This document shows positions 11,764 to 20,691 of a stretch of 27,872 nt of DNA, piece after piece. Each line of letters begins with the position of its first letter. The first letter of the stretch is position 1. Source of the stretch: Pigoraptor chileana (lineage: Eukaryota > Opisthokonta > Filasterea); the NCBI GenBank assembly GCA_943704495.1, contig CALSCR010004119.1, positions 1 to 27,872 on the forward strand, given 5' to 3'. The position numbers were made by a program, and so were the translations under genes. The notes under the pieces were generated by a model. The model was not told where the DNA came from and made no database searches. It worked only from the letters and a program-made list of their open reading frames with translations.

Positions 11764-12560
11764 CATCATGGTTGTGAGACAGGACGATAAGAGATTTAGA
11801 AGAAACTTTCGACGATGATGCTTCAGGCTGCAAGTCGAAATCCTACCCAATGAGTATCACGGTAGGTCACATAAACTCATTGTGCAACTTGCCCTTGCTT
11901 AATTCCGGGAAGCCGCGGATGCACTCACCAATGACAGACCCCTTGTAGAAAATCCCTCGAAATCTACAAATACGATCAACCATAAAGTAGATCCACATTA
12001 GAAATATTGCACTCAAGTCTTATTAAAAAGTTGCTTTGCAAACAAAGACAAAAGAAAAACGAGATCCATGGCGAACGCACCCTTTCTTGTGGCCTTCAAT
12101 GACACTGGGAACTTGTGCACGCACGTAGGAACAAGTGCAGATAAAAAGTAGAATGACCACCAAAAGGCTCTGGAAATTGAAAACGGCCGACTGCAGAATG
12201 CGAGAAAGAAACAAAATTACAATAAGGATGATTTGTATTTAAATGTTCTACAATACATATTTCTACCGATTGAATGGACTCGTCGTCAGACAAGAGCATG
12301 CAATACGGCATAAACCCCTTGAGAATACGGTGAACCTCTCAAAAAATAACACCTCACCATTTTATATGTTATTTGAGGTTAAAAACGCAAGGGCAATAGT
12401 GACACTTGATAGTGCGTATTTGTGTGTGTGTAATTCTTTGAGATGCACATCTGCGCTTCTTTTTACAGTTCTGTCGAGGCCCACCGCGTCTTTGCCGAGG
12501 TCTCGGCACAATTATCGCCAAGAGAGTTTTGCAGAGTTTACTCCTCAATATCCCGTATCC

Positions 12561-12575
12561 GTTGTCCCTGGCAAC
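12561..12575. promoter_or_regulatory. Candidate RFX X-box upstream of CFAP20
   Basis: GTTGTCCCTGGCAAC fits the X-box pattern RYYNYY-N(1-3)-RRNRAC exactly, with half-sites GTTGTC and GGCAAC and a 3-bp spacer. It lies 577 bp upstream of the CFAP20 ATG. RFX factors control many ciliary genes in animals and their relatives. The distance is long for a proximal site, but a 5' UTR intron could account for it. Confidence 0.45.
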
Positions 12576-12778
12576 AAAGCTCCATGACTCCCAGATTCGA
12601 TGTAACGACATTGTCTTAATTTCACATCCGGCTTCACTATCAAATCTGTACTGACTTGGTGATTATTTTGGTCTGAAACATGGCAGCTGTAATAAATATT
12701 TTGAACTGAGGCGAAAATACACACACGACAATGTGGAGACACTCAGATGAGAGGTATGGCAACTTCACCACAGCAACA

Positions 12779-12830
12779 GCACACACACACGCACACGCAC
12801 ACACACACACACACACACACATACACACAT
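12779..12830. repeat. AC microsatellite
   Basis: Nearly uninterrupted CA/AC dinucleotides with a few CG substitutions, in the intergenic region upstream of CFAP20. Confidence 0.95.
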
Positions 12831-13152
12831 GCGTAGACCATGCAAACGTCGAGAGAACAACCAAACACGATTGCTGAAGTACTTTTGTTTCTGCATCTTT
12901 CAAATCCATTACAATTAATACCAGCGATCGGTTTCGTTGGACTCGTGGCATTCCAGTGCATTGTATGTGTTGTGGTTTGAACGATATACCGTCGAACTGG
13001 GAATCCAGCTGCACGGCTGCACACCTTCACACCTTCACAGGTGACGGACAGTGTTCTCATTCTACAAGTGCGGGGCTGTCTGCCTCTGCCATTAATCTTT
13101 GTCTTTTAAGCCCGTTGTTGTGCGTACGCCGGCCGCGCGCATTCCGAAGAGA

Positions 13153-14028
13153 ATGTTCAAGAATACCTTTCAGAGTGGATTCTTGTCCATCCTCTACAGC
13201 ATTGGCAGCAAGCCGTTGCAAATTTGGGACAAAAAGGTTGGAATTTAAATGCGACTGGTTTACGCTCATCTAGTCTCTGAGCGTATGCTTCACAAGCATG
13301 TGCACATATTTTTTGTTCCAAAAGGCTCACTTTCGCTAATTTGCCATAAATTATGATCGATCCATAGGTGCGCAATGGACACATTAAGCGCATCACCGAC
13401 AACGACATTCAGTCGCTAGTCCTCGAGATCATCGGCACAAATGTCAGGTATGTCTCATTGCCTTAGTGCGACTCGAAATTATTTCCATCCCTCGTAATGA
13501 CCATTTGGTCTGCATTCTTCACTTTGTGACGCTCTCTCTCTCATTCTTCTCTGAGAGTCGTTTTGCAACCCGCAACTAATATTTCGCCCTTCTTATTCGA
13601 CCGGTCCATGCAGCACAACGTACATTACTTGTCCCGCGGAGCCCGGACGAACACTTGGCATCAAGTTGCCTTTCCTTGTTATGATCATCAAGAACCTCAA
13701 GAAGTATTTTACCTTTGAGGTTCAAGTGCTCGACGACAAGAACGTGCGGCGACGTTTCCGTGCGTCGAACTATCAATCGACGACGCGCGTCAAGCCATTC
13801 ATCTGCACCATGCCCATGCGTCTGGACGACGGCTGGAACCAGATTCAATTCAACCTGTCTGACTTCACACGTCGTGCATACGGAACAAACTACATTGAGA
13901 CACTGCGGGTGCAGATTCACGCCAACTGCCGCATCCGCCGCGTGTACTTCAGCGACCGCCTTTACTCTGAGGAGGAGCTCCCCCCGGAGTTCAAGCTCTT
14001 CCTCCCCGTGCGCAAGACGGCTTACTAG
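13153..14028 (+). CDS. CFAP20: CFAP20 / BUG22 / GTL3 axonemal protein
   Basis: A microtubule inner protein of the ciliary doublet, also linked to tubulin modification and reported in the nucleus. Three exons: 13153-13236, 13368-13447 and 13614-14028, with GT..AG introns of 131 and 166 bp, giving 192 residues (about 193 in animals). The protein is nearly identical to animal CFAP20 throughout: [20 protein letters not shown], then [20 protein letters not shown] across intron 1, then [19 protein letters not shown], and [16 protein letters not shown] near the end. The ATG at 13153 is the family start. A serine codon split AG|C spans intron 2. Intron 2 carries a plausible branch site (CTAAT near 13575). 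The X-box about 0.6 kb upstream fits ciliary regulation. Presence of the gene implies that the organism builds cilia or flagella. Confidence 0.98.
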
Positions 14029-15437
14029 ACAACTGCGGCTGCAAGTGCGGGTTGTCAGCCATCGTCGAGTGCGATGCGCCACTTTCCTCCACACGGCACT
14101 GTCTCGTGATTGAAAAGGCAACAGGGTGCTGTGCTCTTTTTCTTCTTTCGCCTATGCACTTTCATGTTGCGGAACATTCGCTGGCGGTTGTTCTTTGAAT
14201 ATGCGTGGGGACGGGTCTGTTTTGTTGTATGAGAGTGTTTGTCGCATCGGCTTGATTATGGGTCGACCTGCTGCGTGCATCGCGTTGGTCTGGTTCGCTT
14301 GCTCTTCTTGTTTGCTGTTAGCGTTAAATTGTAGTTTCTTTCTGTTATTTCACACACCCACACATACACATTTTTGTTCGTTTTGCAAAAGCATTTGCGC
14401 AGTTCGTTTTGTCGTATCGCCCACCAATTTTTCTTTCTTTCTTTTCTCTCTTTAATGCCTCCTTTGAATTTATGCCACCCGTACAAGTTTTTTCTTCTTT
14501 GTGTGGCTGTGGATTCGCAAAACTTTCGAGTCGTTGACTCGGCTCGATTTGTTTGTGTCTCATCGCAGTGGTTGTAAAAAAAATAATGAAAAACACACAC
14601 AAAAGCAACACACATGAAGCACAATCATTGTTTCCGTTGCATAAATTATCGATTGGGAACTCAAAAGCGCCCATTCCCATTACAGCTGAGACAAGCACAT
14701 CCCACGACAGTATGAAATTACCCATGTATCTTTTTGATGCATTTATAATTTTCGTGTGCACGTGGACTTAAGCGCATGCCCATCGTCCCACGAATGCAAG
14801 CCATTGAAAACAATGGAAAATAGTGTACAAATCACTCACACGACGGCATGGCTGGCCAACGGACACGCCAGCACAGCGCACACCGCAGCGGAGGATAATA
14901 TGAGACTGAGACAGGCAACAAAAGGTGCGAGACAGCGCAAAAATTATCGCTTGATGTCGTGCGTAAACACAAACGGTCAGGGGATGCACCACGATCGACA
15001 CAACAACAACAACAACAACAGCATGTGTTGCGCCATCACCATATACACATACCCGTCCCAAACACCAACAAGCAAGAAGACTGCACACGCAAGCAGGATG
15101 TATCGCCGTCAACAGTGCCCGCTTCACACATAATGAAAGTCACAAGGAAATAGACGGTGGAAGGAATGAGGGTTCAAGCACAAGCACGCAGCAAACAGAC
15201 AACGAAATGAAGCGCAACAAAACGCCATATCGGGCTATTTCTGGAGAGAGAGAGAAAACGGGCAAGAACGAGACTGTTCGCAAATAAAGCAATTCAGGGC
15301 AGCGACGCTCAAATGAGAAGAAAATACGCAGTAGCGAGGTGGCGCAAAAGGCAAAACGCAAGAGACGCAGGCGGCAGACGCACGAGCAAAGACACGCAGC
15401 GGGGGGCGGGGGGCGGGAAGCGGCAAGGGTGTGCGTC
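14029..15437. other. Convergent 3' intergenic region between CFAP20 and the PRELI gene
   Basis: 1.4 kb with no supportable gene. The left half is T-rich on the plus strand (CFAP20 3' side). The right half holds a short (CAA)n run (about 15001-15020) and a G-rich tract (15401-15417) just beyond the PRELI stop. ORFs here are short and lack recognisable motifs. Confidence 0.6.
15401..15417 (+). other. G-rich quadruplex-like tract next to the PRELI stop codon
   Basis: Runs of six, six and three G separated by single C bases on the plus strand, about 20 bp past the PRELI stop (15438-15440). Because the gene is on the minus strand, the G runs lie on its template strand. Confidence 0.6.
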
Positions 15438-16013
15438 TCATACGACACCCGCGGCGGCCGTTGCGCTCGCCGTCACTTCCGCAAGCTCCTGCATTTCGCG
15501 CGTTATGTTATCGCACACGTGCTCGAGTGCATCCTTGCCCTTCGATGCGGTTGAGCGGAAGCGGTCCAGCATGGCACTCTCCATCTTTGACCGGAGTGCA
15601 CTCAGAGAGCCAAAAGCCGTGATGCGTGCCTCCTGGGAGAAATTTGTCTTCTGCGGGTCCTGCGCATCCTGCGTGTATATGCACGTCTCCTCGACCGTGA
15701 TGAAGTTGCTCCAGCTAATGTTTCGTGTGCGCAGTGTCATGCGCTTGTTGATCGGATCGACCTCGCTAACTTCGTGCACATGCGCCGACACCGACGAGCT
15801 GTTGAACAACTTGCACAACCATGAAGGAAGCCCGCCCTCCACCGTAATCACGCGCTCGGAAAGCAGGCGGCCAGTCGCCTCATCCACGGTGCGATCAAGG
15901 ACGTCCACCGCCTGCACGTGAGGGCTGTGCGGATTGGGATACTTGCGCCAGCTCGCTGTTGTCACGTGCTCCCATGAGTGGGGAAAAGAGTGCGCCGATT
16001 CGAAGAACTTCAT
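15438..16013 (-). CDS. PRELI/MSF1-domain lipid transfer protein, PRELID3 (Slowmo)-like
   Basis: Intronless, 191 residues from the ATG at 16013, the usual length for the family. Members shuttle phospholipids such as phosphatidic acid or phosphatidylserine across the mitochondrial intermembrane space with a TRIAP1/Mdm35 partner. Family hallmarks in order: MKFFESAHSFPHSWEHVTTA at the N-terminus, RKYPNPHSPHVQAVDVLDR, LPSWLCKLF, NISWSNFITVEE, QDPQKTNFSQEA and a helical C-terminus with ASKGKDALEHV. That last motif points to the PRELID3/Ups2 side of the family. An in-frame ATG seven codons upstream (16034) exists, but alignment with the family favours 16013. It is divergent from MOCS3 and is the only gene here with no intron. 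Confidence 0.93.
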   Translation of the reverse strand: MKFFESAHSFPHSWEHVTTASWRKYPNPHSPHVQAVDVLDRTVDEATGRLLSERVITVEGGLPSWLCKLFNSSSVSAHVHEVSEVDPINKRMTLRTRNISWSNFITVEETCIYTQDAQDPQKTNFSQEARITAFGSLSALRSKMESAMLDRFRSTASKGKDALEHVCDNITREMQELAEVTASATAAAGVV

Positions 16014-16205
16014 TCTCGCGTTTTTGGTTGTCACGTTGAAATGGCGCCTCTTTTTTGAGTTCGTTTAAATCGATTGGAAACGATTAGTTCCCTAGATCTC
16101 CCAATGTCAAGAATACATACATACAATGAATGCAAAATTGATTATATGTGCCCCTTGTCGATAGGTGGTGACGCGAGTTTGTCGTGCCGCAAAGTGCGGT
16201 TATGC

Positions 16206-16271
<66 letters not shown>

Positions 16272-16773
16272 ACACAGTGGCACATGGGGAAACGTGATGG
16301 GATGTGCGTGTGATTCCGCCACTCTGCGCCGTCGTATTTTAATCACGACACGCCGCATTTCATACAATTTCCATAGTGAACATCCGCTAATTTTTCAGTA
16401 ATTGGGTGGTTGTCGGCCTAATTAATTTCGGATTCCCACAGAATGACTCATTCGGCAATGGCGGCTCGTCATTGCTCCTTAAATGGTCTCATGGGTCCAG
16501 TATATCCCTGTGTCCGCATGCCTATATTAAGGAATTACGTGACTTTGTATTCCCTTTTGCGGATCGAATGTACCGGCACTTTTGGTCATGCATGCCCCGG
16601 ATGTTTGCACCACTCCGTCCCAAGTAACAACACGTCACTTGCATTCACATCATCCGCTGGAGCATGAGTACCTCTGCGCCGGAGTTTGAATCAGCCATAC
16701 TTCAGAAAGAAAAGGAATTGATGTCACAAGTTTGCATTTGTCAGAAGAAACATATATTACATGGATATCTGCG
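16014..16773. other. Divergent intergenic region between PRELI and MOCS3 genes
   Basis: 760 bp that must hold both promoters. It contains a long GT microsatellite (16208-16270). An upstream ATG ORF begins at 16664 and overlaps the MOCS3 start in another frame. No TATA box is clear. Confidence 0.6.
16208..16270. repeat. (GT)~31 microsatellite
   Basis: Sixty-three uninterrupted bases of GT followed by CACACAG, so the junction can fold or adopt Z-DNA. It sits in the shared divergent promoter region. Confidence 0.98.
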
Positions 16774-18523
16774 ATGGGGTCTGTCGCCGAAATCGAAGTT
16801 GTGCGACTGCGCCAATTGCTTTGCGAGAGGGATGCGGAGCTCTCCCGTCTCAGGGATCGCATTGCGGCATGCAAGTGCGCAAGTAGTCACGTGCTTGATA
16901 CTGCCAATGCAGACTTAGTGTGCAAAATAGCTGCACCCGCACAATTTGAGGGACAGCACGCATTTGACGGCGATCGTGTTTGCGTCAGACCGACAAAAGA
17001 TGAGGGTTGCAGTGGAGATGTGTCTAAGAGAAGGAGCCCAAGTGCGCTCACGCGGCAACAGATTGCCCGTTACAGTCGACACTTGCTTATCCCAGAGATC
17101 GGTGTCCGCGGTGTGTGGAGAAAAGAAAAGAAAAAATTGTTTTTTCTCTGCTGTATTGTTATGCTGTGAACTCAGTCAGTCGCTACTTTGCATTCGACTT
17201 GCAAAATATTGGTGTAATCGTGCAATCGATTGTAGTAGGGCTGATGAAATTTTACGTCAACATTGCAGGTCAGACGAGCATAATTGCTTCGAGCGTCCTT
17301 GTGATCGGCGCTGGTGGACTTGGGTGCCCCGTGGTGGCCGCCGCGGGCATTGGTGGGTGGAGTTGCCGTATGGCTTGTTTCTTCTTCCGTGGTCCTGCAC
17401 ACACACTTTCCTCTCTCGCGTTAGTTGTGCAGTCCATGGGCATAGCGTGAGACACTGGCTTGAATCTTACGTCTCTCGCGTTAGTGCTGGTCGAGTGCAT
17501 TGTACACGGCGTGTGGATGGATCCTGAATACTCGTAGCCTCCAAATGATCTCATATTCGAACCCCGTCGTAATCCCAACTTTTTCGTCTCGATTATTTTG
17601 CGCCTTGTGGACCGTTGTTGTATGAGAGTAGGTCGGATCGGCATCGCAGACTATGACCACGTCGAGCTTAGCAATTTGCAGCGGCAGATCGGGCATTCAG
17701 AGCAGCGTGTGAATATGCCAAAGGCAGAATCGCTGGCAGAACGGGCTCTAGAGTGGGTACCGTGCCAGCCCTGAGAGATTGATAACTTGACGTTTAGACA
17801 CGCGAGTGTGTGTGTGTGTCTGTGTCTGTGTCTGTGTCTGTGTCTGTGTCTGTGTCTGTGTCTGTATGTGTGTATGTATGTGTGTGAAAGTGTGTGTTGT
17901 GTGGTCGCAGAGGAGGGAGAACTGTTCCTCGTGGCACAACCCCTAACACCGCATTTATATTCATTCATGCATATACTCTCTCTCTGTATTTTGGCAGGAT
18001 CAACAGCACGGTGCAGTGTGTATCCCATTGCATGCTGATCGATTGCTCTAATGCCCTTGAACTCTTCTCAAAATATCCTCCCAACAGCCAACTCTTGTTC
18101 CAATTCGAATTATCATCCGCTTCTGTTTACTTGCCGCTTAATAGTAGTCGTGCTTCTACTATAGTATGTGTGTGTCGTTCCGTTCCTGGATTGGATTTGT
18201 CCATTTTATGAGATCATCCCCACTTCCTATGTGCTTCCATTAGCTGATGATCATTCATGGGAAAGGAGATTGGCGTTGTCCCCCTTGACAATATATCCTC
18301 TCGTCTCTTGCCTGTCGTTCCTTGTTTGCGCCCATGTGTATTTTCTTCATTGCTGCATCGAACGTATGATATTGTCGTAGATTGCTCAGACAATCCCGCC
18401 ACCCGCTATCTAATCAACGACGCCTGCGTTCTCACAAAACGACCGCTGGTGTCTGGGAGTGCTGTTCGCCTCGAAGGACAGGTGAGCATACGCACGCTCC
18501 TGAGTATGACATAAGGATGAGGG

Positions 18524-18556
<33 letters not shown>

Positions 18557-19605
18557 GTGTGAAGAGTTTTTTTTTCAGACTGGGTTTTTCGTGAGTCCGT
18601 GGACATAGCGCCAAGCACTGACTTGAATCCTATATATCTCTATCCTGTTCTCGTCGGCTCAAATGTATGCTTCCATGTTCGGCTTGAACATGCCTTGGTC
18701 AGCTCTCCGTGTACAACTACAAGGGTGGGCCTTGCTATCGGTGCATGTTTCCGACGCCTCCGCCGCCGGCAGCAGTTGCCAATTGTGGCGATGCTGGGGT
18801 GCTCGGCGCCATAACAGGCATCATGGGATGCATTCAGGCACTCGAGGTTGTCAAAATTGCATCGCGCGGAAATGACGCACCACGGCCATCAGCTTCCTTG
18901 CGCACAGCACCCGAGTTCTCGGCAGAACAACAACAGCGGCCGTCCATGGACACATCTTACTCGCAAAAAATGCTTCTATTCGACGGATGTGAAGGCACTT
19001 TCCGACAAATTCGACTGCGGGGTCGCCGTCCGGACTGTGCAGTGTGCGGTGAGGTGCCGACGATTACCTCGCTCTCCTCGTTCGATTACTCGCAAAAATG
19101 CGGCCCACCGACAGACAAAACGGCATCCGTGCGTGTCTTGGAGGCGGGAGAGAGGGTCACGTGCGCTGAGTTTGCATCTGCGATTCTCTCGCCGGGATCT
19201 GACGTCATCGCTCCACTCGTCCTTGATGTGAGGTCGCACATTGAGCGGGAAATATGTGCGCTCGCCGGCTCGCTTCACGTGCCCTTGGCGGAACTGCAGA
19301 CGGATGCGGGAATGGATCGTGTGGTGGCCGCCCTGGCTGGTGTCTGTCGGTCGCCTGTGGCGGAAAGTGCGACCGCTGGGGAGTGCGGTGGGGAGTGCAG
19401 TGCGTCTGTGGGGATATGTGAGCCGGCGCTCGCTGAACACCCGCATGGGCACAGGGACGTCTTTGTTGTGTGTCGGCGTGGCAATGACTCGCAGCTTGCT
19501 GTCCGCCTCCTGCGTGACAAGGGCGTGAGTATGACTGCGCGCGATGTGCGTGGGGGGTTGGATGCGTGGGCGTCGCAGATTGACACGGAATTCCCAACAT
19601 ATTGA
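16774..19605 (+). CDS. MOCS3: MOCS3/UBA4 adenylyltransferase-sulfurtransferase
   Basis: An E1-like enzyme that adenylates the C-terminus of MOCS2A/URM1-type proteins and then transfers sulphur from its rhodanese domain, serving molybdopterin synthesis and tRNA thiolation. Six exons: 16774-17110, 17269-17352, 17632-17761, 17998-18072, 18364-18481 and 18703-19605; 548 residues (about 460 in animals). The N-terminus is a coiled coil ([19 protein letters not shown]), followed by [20 protein letters not shown]. The ATP-binding loop is [12 protein letters not shown] (about 122-133). [17 protein letters not shown] follows. Zinc cysteines are in CYRC (259, 262) and CAVCG. The C-terminal rhodanese has the active-site loop CRRGNDSQ (Cys about 505) and ends [17 protein letters not shown]. 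Intron 4 is AT-AC. The donor of intron 3 (17762) is weak and adds about three residues (WVP), so that junction is less certain. Confidence 0.95.
17412..17485 (+). repeat. Interspersed ~50-bp element, type A copy, with 14-bp flanking direct repeats
   Basis: In MOCS3 intron 2. The element (17426-17471) reads TGTGCAGTCCATGGGC and ends GGCTTGAATCTTAC, sense to the gene. It is bracketed by TCTCTCGCGTTAGT at 17412-17425 and 17472-17485, an apparent target-site duplication. Confidence 0.8.
17815..17872. repeat. (TGTGTC)n hexanucleotide repeat in MOCS3 intron 3
   Basis: About nine TGTGTC units followed by GTATGTGTG, close after the intron's 5' splice site and on the sense strand. Confidence 0.95.
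18073..18363 (+). other. U12-type AT-AC intron (MOCS3 intron 4)
   Basis: The protein alignment requires ..NALELFSK joined directly to [10 protein letters not shown].., but no GT..AG pair can make that join. Removing 18073-18363 does so exactly, creating AA|G for lysine. The intron begins ATATCCTCC, close to the U12 AT-AC donor consensus ATATCCTTT, and ends GAAC. TTTCTTCAT at 18342-18350 resembles the U12 branch consensus TTCCTTRAY, and its A lies about 13-14 nt from the AC end, the usual spacing. The splice phase is 2. Confidence 0.85.
18590..18634 (+). repeat. Interspersed ~50-bp element, type A copy
   Basis: In MOCS3 intron 5, sense orientation. It reads GAGTCCGTGGACATAGCGCC and continues with CACTGACTTGAATCCTA. 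No clear flanking duplication. Confidence 0.75.
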
Positions 19606-20691
19606 AAAATGCATACAATAAATCTGTAAGAGCAATCCGGCTAGCCTTGGCTGTCTCGCAGTTAGTGTTTTTTGCATGGATGATTATGATACGGATGGAG
19701 ATGAATGTTCGACACGCGGTGCCGTGGGAACATCAGTGTGAAAGGTCAATGCCACAGTCAATGCGGTTGGTTGTGGACAGAACAGTTGAGTCGGGCCGGG
19801 AGTGCTCGCCTTCTGCTGGCGAAAGTATGCTTGAATCTGCTCTGCTGTAAGAAGGATTCCGAATCAGTTGTCACAATGCAAATGTTCTTGGATCAATCTG
19901 CTTTTATCTGCCAATCCACAAAGGGCATTTAACTGCTAATGGAAGGCAGATATGCGGGTAAGATATGTCACTGATGTGCCATCACTTTATTCATTTCTTT
20001 CACTCGTCATAAAATCGCCTGGCACAAATCGCCAATATACATAGTACACAGACGCAGGTCAACCCAGTGACAGTATCAAAGGAGCTGTGACGATGGATTT
20101 CACACCGCAAGACACACAAAGAGGTCTGGAACATCGATGCAAATTTTATCACTTCATTCGAGGAGCTCAACGATGGCGTTAACAAGAGAAGTCAACCCGC
20201 CCACTGTAACGAGTAAACTGAAGAAAAAGTTCACAATCTCGTTCTCTCATTTAATTTATGCAATGCACAGCGAGGCGAACCAGCGCGCACTCTGGCATTC
20301 ACAGGGAGACAAGAAGAAACACACAACAACTTACAGTGATTGGAATTAACAAAAACAGAAACTGTACATAACACACACATAACAAAACAGAAAGAGTCGT
20401 GAGATTCAATCCACTATTACACGCCCATCAGCGGGACACCAATTCAAACAATTGACACGAGCGATGCAGACCGGAGAGACAGCTCGCTCGCCACAAGCAC
20501 CCACACGATCAAAATAACTGTAATGATATGCATTTCCAATCACTGAGGACAACAACCAATCAAAAGTATTCAGTGGCCACGGCAACTCAGTGACACAACA
20601 GAGAGACGAAAATGGGAAGAGCAAAAGATATGCAAACACACAACCGACAGCTGACGTCAGTGCAGCTTAGCGAAAACGGACGACGTGAAGA
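19606..20691. other. Convergent 3' intergenic region between MOCS3 and the RNFT gene
   Basis: 1.09 kb with only short ORFs and no recognisable domain, RNA gene or repeat. It becomes A-rich and AC-rich toward 20280-20400. Apart from the AATAAA at 19617 nothing specific is seen. Confidence 0.6.
19617..19622 (+). terminator. Candidate polyadenylation signal of MOCS3
   Basis: AATAAA lies 12 nt after the MOCS3 stop codon (19603-19605). This is the only canonical hexamer seen immediately after a stop codon in the window; the short distance makes it plausible but unproven. Confidence 0.4.

Larger units (their letters stand above)
9584..13152. other. Long divergent intergenic region (PAS gene to CFAP20)
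   Basis: 3.57 kb without a convincing gene on either strand. ORFs here mostly lack ATG starts, show no family motif and sit in low-complexity sequence. It contains an AT-rich island (10550-10760), a CAACT-rich patch between two 18-bp direct repeats (11088-11175), a diverged copy of the interspersed element (11716-11763), an AC microsatellite (12779-12830) and an X-box upstream of CFAP20 (12561-12575). A lineage-specific gene or noncoding RNA cannot be excluded. Confidence 0.6.

Noticed and set aside
12023-12214. Minus-strand ORF of 63 codons with a hydrophobic signal-like start
   Set aside because: It begins with TTG rather than ATG, has no recognisable splice partners and sits in unstructured intergenic sequence.
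17565-17580. TTCGAACCCCG-type sequence resembling a tRNA B box on the minus strand
   Set aside because: The flanking bases do not form a T-arm stem and no A box or acceptor stem was found at tRNA spacing; it lies inside MOCS3 intron 2.
18317-18326. TTCCTTGTT as the U12 branch site
   Set aside because: It matches the TTCCTT half but lacks the branch adenosine and lies about 37 nt from the AC end; TTTCTTCAT at 18342 fits better.
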